Positions 54,545-64,000 of a DNA stretch of 64,000 nucleotides are shown here, piece after piece. The DNA comes from Paroedura picta. Taxonomy: Eukaryota; Chordata; Lepidosauria; Squamata; Gekkonidae. Where the stretch lies: assembly GCF_049243985.1 (NCBI RefSeq), contig NC_135384.1, positions 15,496,501 through 15,560,500 on the forward strand. Reading direction: 5' to 3'. Each line of letters starts with the position of its first letter. Position 1 is the first letter of the stretch. Made by a program: the position numbers and the translations under genes. Below the pieces are notes generated by a model. The model was not told where the DNA came from. It did not search any database and saw nothing but the letters and a program-made list of their open reading frames with translations.

Positions 54545-54990
54545 CATCTTCCTTTATTCTCTAGAAATGTCCTCACTAGAAAAGCATGATGTGGCCAGTT
54601 ATTGTCCAATATTCAATCTGTCCTTCCTGAGCAAAATAATTAAGAAGAAAAGTTGCAGAGTAATTCTAGTTCTTCCTGTATAAGTCATCTGCCCTAGATT
54701 CCTTTGGTTTCGGCCAAGGCTATAGAATAGAGACAGCACTAGGGACCAAGTGGATGACCTCTGTCTAAATGAAGACAAAGATGATGCTTCTCTGATGCTT
54801 TTACTAGACTTAACATCAGCTTTTGATGCAGTAGGCCATACTATCCTGAGGAAATTCTTGAAGATAGAAGTAGGGATTAAGAGAAGAGCTTTGGATTGTT
54901 TCAATCCATTCCTGAGGGGCAGTGCTCAGAAGGATGCATTACAGACCTATTTCCTACAATGTGGGACTTGACTTGTGAGGTTCCAATAAA
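54545..54990 (+). mobile_element. L2-like LINE reverse transcriptase fragment
   Basis: Pieces in more than one frame show an RT: SNLSFLSKIIKKK-like, SGFRPRY, then LMLLLDLTSAFDAVGHTILR, with FNPFLRGSAQKD. LDLTSAFDAVGHTIL corresponds to the conserved LDLSAAFDTVDH motif. It is an old, broken copy. Confidence 0.65.
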
Positions 54991-57900
54991 GTCAGTTTGT
55001 CCCCCAAAGTATTCAGTATCTAAAAGAAATCATTCATGGTTCAGGAATAAGATGCCATAAATTGTGACAACATCCATCTCTATATTTCTTTAACCAAGAA
55101 GTGGCAGTTTGTTGCAATTACTGGATGAGGCTCATAGTCTTGTCCCTCCAATCAGCATTAGGAGTTATGAAATCAGTCACACATTTTTGCCAGTGAGAGA
55201 AGGAATTTCATCCCCTCTTCTTACCTCCCAGGCTTTGCCAATGAGTGAGAGTTTCTCCTTTCTTCCTCCTACTTTCCACCCACACTTTGCCAATGAGAGT
55301 TACTTGCATTCCTCCTGCCTCCTTCCTAGGCTTTTCCTTTGGACTTTGCTTCCTAAACAAAGTAGTTGAATCATGTGACACAGTCCCTTTCCTGGCTTAA
55401 CTTGCTAGCTTTTTCCAGTTATGGATTTCTCTGATCTGCAGCACTGTAGCACATTTTATCCCTGGGTGAAGAATGTTCAAAAGTGTTTAGAATCAGAAGG
55501 TGTTGGTGCCATAGAAGCCACTGGGTTCTCTCTTTCTTGAGCAAACCCATGCCGCTGTTTTGACACTTGAGTTCTGCAGAACAATCCCACAGTGTATTAT
55601 GGCAAACAATTTTATGGTGATATATTGGTGGGAAGATGCCCAACTGGCACACTGTAACTCAGGAAACTGGGTGTCAGATAGCATGGGGTTGGGAATTTTC
55701 ATGTCACCCCAGACTGACCTTGACCTGGTCTGCAGACAGGCTCCATGAGAAGGTTGATGAAGAAGAAGGCCAGCTGCCTGGCTTGTCTCAGTGGTGGTCA
55801 CTCCCTCCTTCTGCTGATCTGGGGGTGCATGAAGCTCACCCATTGTCCCAGGCCCCATTGGTGTCTCTATATTGCATCATGTCTGTGCCAGCCTCTCCCA
55901 GGCAGGGCCCAGCATCAAGGCCACTTCCAGGAAACCTACAAGGGGACTATGGCTGCAACAGAGATGACGATAGTGAATATGGCCTCATATGAGCTGGGCT
56001 CCCCCAAGTGCTATGTGGCTTGGATGAGGCTTCCTTACTACAGTCTTTGCAGATTTCATGGGGCCTGGGTGAGGCTTGTTCAGACATGATGCAGTGCAGT
56101 TACCCCAACTGGGCCCAGGGTGATGGACCCACTTCATGCACTCCCAGGCATGCAGGAGTAGATAGCAGCCACCAATGAGGCAATACAGGCAACTGGGCTT
56201 CCTTCTCTCCTCCTCTTTGTCTTCTTCACGGGATTCGGCATCTCAATTGATCTGGGGTGATAACTGCCTTCCATCCTCACAGTTGTGGTAGGGGAAGGAA
56301 AGAGGCTCCAGATGGCCCACTGTCAATGTTGCGATCCTCATTCTCCTCACTCTGCTGAGTGGGTGCTACTCTGCCTCTCAGGTGTGGTGGTGTGTGTGTG
56401 TGTGGGGGGGATGCAACATGACTTCCCTGAATACCTCTATTGCAGTTCCTCCCAGGCTGTGGCTTGAGATGTTTCCACATCAATAAAGTAAATAAATAAT
56501 TATTTGTGCACTACTACTGTACTAATTTCCCATCAACCATAACAATTCTCTGATCCCCTTCATTTCTTCCACTGCAATTCCCACCATCATTCTGAATGTG
56601 GCGGCTAATTATTTTTGGACTAGTTATTTCTGCCATGACTCAGTCATAGCTTCCAATGAAAAATGGAGGTCTAGAGACGACTTGGGCAAGGATATTCTGA
56701 TTCTTTTCGAACTGCAATTCCTACCATCATTCTGATGTTAGGGGCCTGTTTTGAGACTCCTAGCTTCATTTTTTGAGGAATGACATATGCCACAAATGGA
56801 TGGATGTATTTTTTTATTATGATAGTCTTTCCTACACTGATTGTCTTATTGCCTTAAATAGACATATGTGCATTGTTGCCTGCATTATGCCACCTGCATT
56901 ATTTTGTTGCGCTAAAAATCCTTGCTGACAGCTTCAAATATTTTCTCTTTCTTTCAGCTCACAGATGCCCTGTTGTTATCATGCTTTGTAATCAGGTAAC
57001 TGGTTGACTGAATTTTTTAAAATCACGTGTAGCCGGCTTTGGGTCCCACTGAGAACATCAGACTATAAATGAAAACTTTAAATATTAAAAATAGGACGAT
57101 GGCGTAAATGTAGCAAAATAATGATGTGGTGAACTCTCGAGGCTTAATGACTACCAGAGTCTGAGAACCTTTGAGTGAAGGCTGTTCACATGGAATTTGT
57201 AGGCCGCATCAGTTAAGAAATGACAGTTGGGAACTGATAGTCGAAGCAGGGACAGTTAAACCCCACCCCAAATGTCAACAGCCATTATGCATAAGATGTA
57301 TTGACTTGGATGTTATTCTTACTTTCCTCTGCTACAAGGTCTCAGGTGGAAGTCTTTGACATTATCTGCTACTTGATCCTTTGAATGGAAGATATCTGGG
57401 ATGGAGTTTGGGGCCTTTTGCATAAAAAGCCAATGTTTCCCACTGCCTGCTGGGGAACATCCTTGTAAACTGCACCAATAATTCGCGGCTCGGCTTGATC
57501 TGAGGCCGCCATTGCCATGGCGAGTGGGGCGGGCAGGAGAAATGCGCGGGGAGTGGGAGAGACAGAAGCACATGTGCTGCTGAGGGCAGCGTGGCACTCT
57601 TTAACTGGCCAAAGGGAGCAGGTGCAGGTGCCTTGGAGCACCTTGTGCTTTGTCTGATCTCTTCAGCTGGGACGTGGTCAGGATCTCCACCCTCCCTCCC
57701 TATTTGTTTTGGCAGTGGACTGATTGCTCACCCTGGTTAGCTGGTGTGGGTCACGGGTTATTCTGCTGTTCGGTATTCATCATCGCAAATTTCGAGTTGG
57801 CAGAGGACGGAGCCAGTATGGGAGGGGGGAGTACGCCCTGCGTGGCCTACTCCCCAGGAAAGGGACCTCTTTAAAGAAGTGTCAGGCTGTGAATGGGTCT

Positions 57901-58764
57901 AAGCCCAGCTGGGCGAGGCATGAACCTCCTCTGACATCCAGGGTGGGACACTTCCCTAGACAGGAAAGGGCAGTGGCTGGGGAACCCGCATTCCTGGATG
58001 GGAATTAAGTGGGTGGGGTTCAAGCCATTGCCAGGGAAAACAGGGCAGTCTGCTGGCTTCTCCTGCCCCTAATCCTCTGCCACGCCAACCCTCACAAGGT
58101 TGTTGTTAATAAAGTTGTGGCCAGTTTTCATGCCAGAACATGTGAGAGTATTGATTTAGCCTGGGACTCCTACCCTGGCAGGCAATTGCATTGAGATATA
58201 TCTAACTCTGCCCCTTGCAGTTTAAATGAATCCACATACATTCATGCATTCCATTGACAGATGAAGGGGATAATACATTAAAGCTTCAGCTCTTCTAAGC
58301 ATTTTTTGATGTAGCTTTCCATTCTAGCCTTGAACTCCAAACCAATGAAAGTTTGCACACTCACGTTTGATCAAAGGCATTTTCTTTATCAGTGAACAGC
58401 CAACAACATTTGTTTTCTAATTTTACTTCTGCACTCTCTGTCTTTGTAAAGCTTAATTATAGAACAAAGAGGATTTGAGGGAATGCTTGAGATGAAGCAG
58501 ATCTCCCATGGAGGAAGAAATGAGTGTCAGGGCATTCCTGTCTTGGAGACTGCAGGAGGAGATGGATACCAATGGCTTTGTGTTTTCAGTTGAGTCCGGA
58601 AGATCCTTCCAATCTGGCATGCATCCCTGCAGTGTTCAGGTGGTGGTCTGGTGCTGCTGGGAATGAAGAGCCTGGAGTGTCCTGTTTGCACCATAAGTAC
58701 AGTTAGAAGAAGTGAAAACAAATAGCTGACCTTTAAAAAAGGTAAAGGGAAAAGACTTGCTTAC
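54991..58764. other. repeat-poor spacer, no gene recognised
   Basis: Open frames on both strands at 55493-56089 and 57319-58008 overlap and lack family features. 57470-58190 is GC-rich and ends with an AATAAA near 58110, so it could be the 3' end of an old retroelement or a regulatory GC stretch. I could not find the membrane or cytoplasmic exons expected for a class-6 semaphorin on the minus strand here. Confidence 0.35.
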
Positions 58765-58765
58765 T

Positions 58766-61700
58766 TTAACAGTCGTCCATGCCGCTTACATTTCCTTCCT
58801 CCAAGTCCTGCTCATATTCCCCACTAAGCGTAAGAAACATAACTGTGTGAGATTTTTGGCATTCACATCTTATCAAGTCCAACTGCACATGAATCACAGA
58901 GTTAAAGGAAAATGTTGACCAAAACTAGTTGATTTGCTTATGCTCCCACTATGCAAACATATGTCGTTCGTGGGATTTGTCAGAGAGCTGCAGGAACACT
59001 GGACTGTCTTCTGGACCTGCTACCGCAGGAGAGAGTAGTCAAGTGAGAAGATAAGACGAACACAATAGTGTTCTGTCCCCTGCCTTTTAAGGGTCTGGAT
59101 GAAAGTTAGAGCATCATTTAGAGCTGAGACCCACCAGGCTTGCATAGGAGCATTTACATACTTCTTCTGCTTCTCATGCTTATAAGGATGCTGCTGACAT
59201 TTGCAATTATTTGATTCAGAATATACATTTGAATGGACCATAAATATTTAGAGGTACTCCCAAATGAACATCAACACTTTCTTTGCATACTGGGTATAAA
59301 CTGCACGGAACTTTTATTCCAACCCCAGCGATTCAGTCCCTGCCGTCTACACAGAATGCGATTTCTGTTTGGATTTTGGGCGATTTAAATTTTCCTTCTG
59401 CAGCAAGAAGGATTGATCCAGAGTGACCCTACCTTTATTGTGCAATATCTTGGAGTGCTTTTAATGCTCAATATCTGGATTGGGAAACCAAGCTCCGTGG
59501 TAGAGAACCTCTGATAGGCCACACCTGGTCATGTGACAAACTGGCCTTAAAGGAGAAGCCCCTAATTTCTCTCAACTTCTGTCGGTCCTGAACTTTTTCT
59601 CCCTCCTCTGCCTTTTTCGATCTTCTCCCCCAACCCTCCAAGAAAAGAAAGAGGCTCCCTGCCTGGCTCCTCTCCCTCACCTTCAAGAAAAGAAAGAAAG
59701 AGACTTGGCTTCCCCCCCCCTTCTGAACTACCCTAACCACGTGCAGAAGACTTTCCTGTTTCAATGGGGAGGGGGAGGAGAGGAAGACCCAAGTTCAAAG
59801 CGATCTGAATTCAATTCAAATAAGTGCAGACTCTGCCCTGGTCTACCGATCTTTCCAGCACATTCATGTAAGCTGATTACCTTTTAAGGTTCCATTTTGG
59901 TGGGGGGGGGGGATGACTTCCTCCAAATTGGAAGCAAGGAGTACTTTGTTCCCCTTGATCCACATTGTTCATGAGTTGATAGCTACCAGACTTGAGTAAC
60001 TCTGCATATTACTCCCCATGGAAGCCCCCAGTACCAGTGATGACTTACCTGTCTCCAGGTACAAAATGCTTACATTCTCCAGTTTCTGTCATCCATACAC
60101 AATATGGATCTCTAGAAGCTATGCAGGCCCTTATTGGAGGAGACATACAACGGTCATTTTGGAATTCTTTGCATGTAGTATCAAAAGTGTAGTGATGATT
60201 TTGAGAAAGAGTGAATAAGGAATACCTACTTTTTGCACTGGCCATAAAGCACACAGCTCCCCAAGGGAACCCTAATGATACAGCTTGGGAATGCTACATA
60301 AAGGGCACGAGTCGGCTTGTCCAGCTTCATGCTCACAATAGTTGGCAGTTCCTCATTGTTATAGTCGCACCTGATGGTGGGGGGGGGGAGAGAAAGAGAA
60401 AGGTAGTTCTATAAATGATGGAGAATTTGATTGTAACAGATATGTTTCAAAGTCAGCACAAAATGAGAGGAATGGTTATCATCTGTTTGTTTTTTAATCA
60501 GACTTATCACTATGGATTTACAAACATTAAAAAAAAAAACACCTTGCATTGTCACTTTCATTTCTATGCATTTCCCATGCTTTTCATGCCACCTACTTTC
60601 CTGGGTAATTATCCCATTTAGCACATTTATTTTAAAACATCCCTTTTTATACAATTTGCATGCCCTTCTATACCATCTGCTATGGTTTAATATAAATTCT
60701 AATGCCTTATATCCTTTATGATCCATTGTTTTATGCCATTTGTGTGCAAAAACTTGTGTGCATCTTAAAACCAAAACCAGGGCAGTTTTGGCCCAGGCTC
60801 CATCCTGATGGAATGAGCTGCTGTCAGAAACAGGGTCCCTCACAGAATTCCCTAAGTTCCAGAGGGCCTGTAAAATGGCACTCTTCCACCAGGCCATGGA
60901 CCACTATGACTATCAGAATGGGACCTCTAGCCAGACCCCATCTCATGCCTGGCTGATAACCATTTGTTTATTTAAGGTCTTCTGACTAAAGTCTTGAGGA
61001 TTGACAATCAGGAATAAGATCATTACCAAATCCAAATATAGTTAGTGATAAGGTACCCTATAATTATAATACAATAACTGATCTTGGACATCAGCAAACA
61101 AAAAAACCTGGCTGATAACTGCTATACCGTCCATCCAATTTCCAGTCAATCTCAGGGTGCCATGCTGTCCTAGCAGCATGTGCGCCCTTGGCTCCACTCT
61201 CCCCTTTACGCATATTCCCCACCCTCCCCACCTGCTGCATCAATGGCAGCCTCGGCTTAAACCGAGTTGCAAATTCCACTATTTTTCATTGGGCAGACTC
61301 AAGAATATGGCTAGATCCCACCAGCTTTCCAATGGTACCAAGAGAGAAGCATCCTTCACCGCCCCTGAAGGCAACTCAGGTGATCCCAGAACCTGCACAA
61401 ACAATATGGGATGGGTATTGTAGTAAGGAGGAGAATTAGGTAAGACTGAGTTAAACAGCTGATGCATGGTTTATGGATCTGGAGTACTCATGTCTTTCAC
61501 AGCAGATTTTAAACCCTTAACAACAACGCTACAAAAATTAAATTACAAAAAATAACCAAAGTACCTTAGAAGTCAGATCTAGCCATTTCCTTAGCTCATG
61601 AAAATGCAGAAACAGAATGAACGATACTTACTTCTCACGCTTGTAAACGTTCATTTCCTCCACCAAAAGGCTGTCACTCAGAATCGGACCATTTCCTGAC

Positions 61701-62573
61701 GTGTCCCAGACCTTTAAAACTCGCCCCTGTTCTGTTCCTAGGAAAGCCACAATCTGGTCCTCATTTGGCCCAGCAGCAGTATCTATAACAATGTATGTTA
61801 ACTGATACCTGCAATGATAATATGGCCCATTTAATTATTATGTTTCACTAGCATCATTCATTTTTAAACATTGCAACCCATTTTGAGCCTCAGTAAGGAA
61901 AACAAGCTGAAAATGGAGTAAAGAAAACAAAAGTCTCTTTTTTCAGCTGGCTAACCTCAAGTTATCTTGGGATTTTAGCACCATACTCATCAAATCAAAG
62001 TAATCTGAGGCTGAGATAGTTACCTGGCCGTTGTCATCAGAAACCATGGCCTGGTAAAAGTCGATGACACTGCTTCATGCATTAAATGATGCCTTTTCAT
62101 AAATATTAAAACTGCATCTGGAAATTCAGTCGAGGACGTGTAGTCTTCAAAGGGTTCAGAGCCAGCACAGGTACCAGGCCTAAGAATGAGTAGGGAAAAA
62201 TGCACTTATTGATTCCTTTGGGACAGCTATTCTAATAAACTACTAAGTCTTCTGTTATAAGGCACAATAGAGTATGCAACAGCCCCATATGTTAGCTGAG
62301 CAAGAGCCATAGCCTTGAAAATGTTAATTGCTGCTGGAATGTAGCAGCCTCCTTTCTGCCAGAAGCATTTTTTAATTGCATCTGCACTTTTCTGTACATT
62401 TAAAGAGATGTTATTAATATGCCTCATTGTACAGAAAATACCTGGGACTGGGGACATCGTCTTCATGAACTGAAGTCCATATGGTATTATAGTCCATCTG
62501 TTTTTTGAAACTCCCTTTAAACACATTCTTAATGTCTTCCATATCAAAAGCGCAGACAGCCGAACCAGGGATG
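58766..62573 (-). CDS. class-6-like semaphorin, 3' coding exons (partial gene)
   Basis: Six minus-strand exons with GT-AG borders and matching phases: 62442-62573, 62024-62179, 61632-61808, 60230-60370, 60049-60129 and 58765-58823. They code the end of the sema beta-propeller (IPGSAVCAFDMEDIKNVFKG; TEFPDAVLIFM; TRPWFLMTTAR; VIDTAAGPNEDQIVAFLG; LLVEEMNVYKREKC; ALYVAFPSCIIRVPLG), then the PSI domain (CKKACIASRDPYCVW; TGECKHFVPG), then GEYEQDLEEGNVSGMDDC. Class-6 semaphorins are axon-guidance ligands or receptors that bind plexin-A. PYCGW of the family is PYCVW here. After the final Cys the frame meets TAA at 58766-58768, two bases before the donor GTAAGC. The family normally continues (DCHN) to a transmembrane segment. 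Upstream exons are outside the window. Resemblance is to SEMA6A and SEMA6D; orthology is not settled. Confidence 0.88.
60780..60960 (+). repeat. L2-like LINE C-terminal fragment
   Basis: Reads LWNELL-like, then FPKFQRACKMALFHQAMD, like the element ends at 30735 and 54245. It is in the 1.26-kb intron of the semaphorin gene. Confidence 0.5.
61310..61470 (+). repeat. possible family X fragment
   Basis: TAGATCCCACCAGCTTTCCA and AGGAGAATTAGGTAAGACTGA resemble 4905 and 46225-46340. Weak. Confidence 0.3.
62228..62400 (-). mobile_element. LINE coding fragment in a semaphorin intron
   Basis: Sense reads NVQKSADAIKKCFW then INIFKAMALAQLTYGAVAY, like the region after the reverse transcriptase in R4/L1-type LINEs. 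It fills most of a 262-bp intron. Confidence 0.5.
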
Positions 62574-62898
62574 CTACAATGGAAAATGTTCAGGAATTGT
62601 TACAGATGTTGTATATACATATCTATAGCTATAAAGACCCAGAAATTCAGAAACATGATGGTTGTGCAGAAGACTTCTTATTGTATTCCCCTTGTTTCTG
62701 TCTTTGAGCACATTCCTTTTTATTAATAGACAGGCACGTCCAAAGAAACTCATCAAGGGTAAGATTCTGACAACTCTATTCACATAAAGAAACATGTTCC
62801 TATCAACCATTTTTCACATAGCAGTTGAGGGGGTAGTGAGCAGCCAATTGGTTCTTCTTCTAGGTGCAGAGAGAAGTAAATATTCTGTTAGAATAATA

Positions 62899-63145
62899 AT
62901 GAGAAGAAGAGTTGGTTCTTATATGCTACTTTTCTCTACCAGAAGGAGTCTCAAAGGAGCTTACAATCACCTTCCCTTCCTCTCCCCACAACAGACACCC
63001 TGTGAGGTAGGTGAGGCTGAGAGAGCTTCTAATAGGAGTGTTCAGGAAGAACAGGTCTATCAGTGCCGTGGCTTGTCCAAGGTCTCCCAGCTGGCTGCAT
63101 GTGGAGGAGCAGGGAATCAAACATTAGAATCCATGGCTTTTAACC
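62899..63145 (-). repeat. tRNA-derived CORE/MIR-like SINE
   Basis: Reversed copy: AGAAGAAGAGTTGGTTCTTA, ACACCCTGTGAGGTAGGTGA, CTGGCTGCATGTGGAGGAGC. Confidence 0.75.
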
Positions 63146-63189
63146 AACAACAACAAAACCTTTATTGGCATATTAAAATAACTCAACAG

Positions 63190-63400
63190 AACAAGCTTCC
63201 TCAGGAGGTGGTGGGTTCTCCATCTTTAGAAATTTTTAAACAGAGCCTAGATAGCCATCTGACGGAGAGGCTGATTCTGTGAGGGCAAAGGGGTGGCAGG
63301 TTACAGTAGATGAGCGATAGGGATGTGAGTGTCCTGCATAGTGCAGGGGGTTGGACTAGATGGCCCATGAGGTACCTTCCGACGCTATGATTCTACAATA
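63190..63400 (+). repeat. CR1 LINE 3' fragment
   Basis: CCTCAGGAGGTGGTGGGTTC, GGAGAGGCTGATTCTGTGAG, GGGGGTTGGACTAGATGGCC and CGCTATGATTCTAC form the CR1 3' end. It is preceded by a short LINE tail at about 63150-63175 (CAACAAAACCTTTATTGGCA, reversed). Confidence 0.85.
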
Positions 63401-64000
63401 TAAGAAAAGTGCAGTAGGACCCACTGCAATACAATGTAAATAAAGTGGCTCTTAACCATTACACCAGTGGAAGAAAGCCTGGTGCCAAAAGGATGGCTGC
63501 TTTTAGCACTCAAGCCTCCCTCCTCTTATGCCAACGGCTTACTTCTCTAATCATAATAATTGCATTCCATTAAGTCACAATTGACTTCTGACCACCCCAG
63601 GGCAAGAGATGGGCACAGATGTTTTACCATTGCTTTCCTCTGCACAGCAACCCCAAGCTTCCTTAGTGGCCTCTCATCCAAGTACCGACACTTGCTGACC
63701 CTGCTTCACTTACAAGCTCTGATGAAAGAGGGTTAGTGTGGACTATTAGGAGGATACCTACTTTCCTATAGGTTATCCTTATCCAGTCTGGGGGGTGGAA
63801 CGTGTCTAGCTATCCAAGTTGGAATAGGACCAATCAGGGTGCAGCCAGCAAAGCTTGTTGCATCCTGATTGGCCCTGCCCATGCAGCTCCCACCCTCTGT
63901 CCCTGGACTCTAGCCTCTTTGCTCTCAGACGTATCTCAGTGCCTGAAGCCAGCAGCATGTAAGGGGAGAGGGCCCTGGGAAAAGGATTGTGTTGAAGGCC
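63401..64000. other. presumed semaphorin intron, nothing recognised
   Basis: No further sema exon was seen in the minus-strand translation, so the next upstream exon is likely outside the window. GC content rises after 63800. Confidence 0.35.

Noticed and set aside
55493-56089. Overlapping 114-121 codon frames on both strands
   Set aside because: No recognisable domain or splice pattern, and open frames on both strands suggest composition effects.
62574-64000. Possible further upstream semaphorin exons
   Set aside because: No sema-domain sequence was found in the minus-strand translation; only a SINE, a CR1 fragment and plain sequence.

Overview
The window is vertebrate nuclear DNA, almost certainly from a squamate reptile. 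It carries a BovB (RTE-type) LINE that is close to intact, several Sauria-type SINEs whose 3' ends end in ACCTTT units, MIR/CORE-like tRNA SINEs, and CR1, L2-like and Penelope-like remnants. This repeat mix fits lizards or geckos; the species cannot be told from the sequence.

Positions 1-51000 are an olfactory receptor (OR) cluster with every gene on the minus strand. I count eight intact single-coding-exon OR genes (stops at 1425, 6657, 12597, 21980, 32214, 38223, 44231, 49792), one OR with a single in-frame stop (28861-29844) and one decayed OR fragment (35719-36180). Six of them (at 1425, 6657, 12597, 21980, 28861, 32214) form one subfamily. The genes at 44231 and 49792 form a second related pair. 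The gene at 38223 is a different, OR4-type receptor. The genes at 12597 and 21980 lie in a 3.6-4 kb tandem duplication; a SINE in one copy and a CR1 fragment in the other were added after duplication.

The most notable pattern is a conserved module 0.5-3.1 kb upstream of each of the six subfamily genes. In sense orientation it reads ATTA homeodomain-like core, AAGGGA (Olf/EBF-like half site), TATA-like A/T stretch, then a short untranslated first exon ending at a splice donor. A splice acceptor lies just before each coding ATG. This fits the known OR gene layout and locates candidate promoters. The second pair shares a different upstream module.

Positions 51000-58700 are mostly repeat debris with no convincing gene. 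From 58765 to 62573 the minus strand holds six phase-compatible exons of a class-6-like semaphorin: the end of the sema domain, the PSI domain, and a short exon that meets an in-frame TAA directly before a good splice donor. The 5' exons lie beyond the window. If the stop is real, the protein would lack the class-6 transmembrane segment.

Other structure: the BovB sits inside an older LINE remnant with an 11-bp target duplication; palindromic hAT-like MITEs have 8-bp duplications; a 451-bp GC-rich element has 16-bp inverted ends; an unidentified dispersed repeat family occurs near many ORs; and a 35-bp stretch at 37706-37740 is an exact inverted copy of 36940-36974, which looks like a templated insertion.
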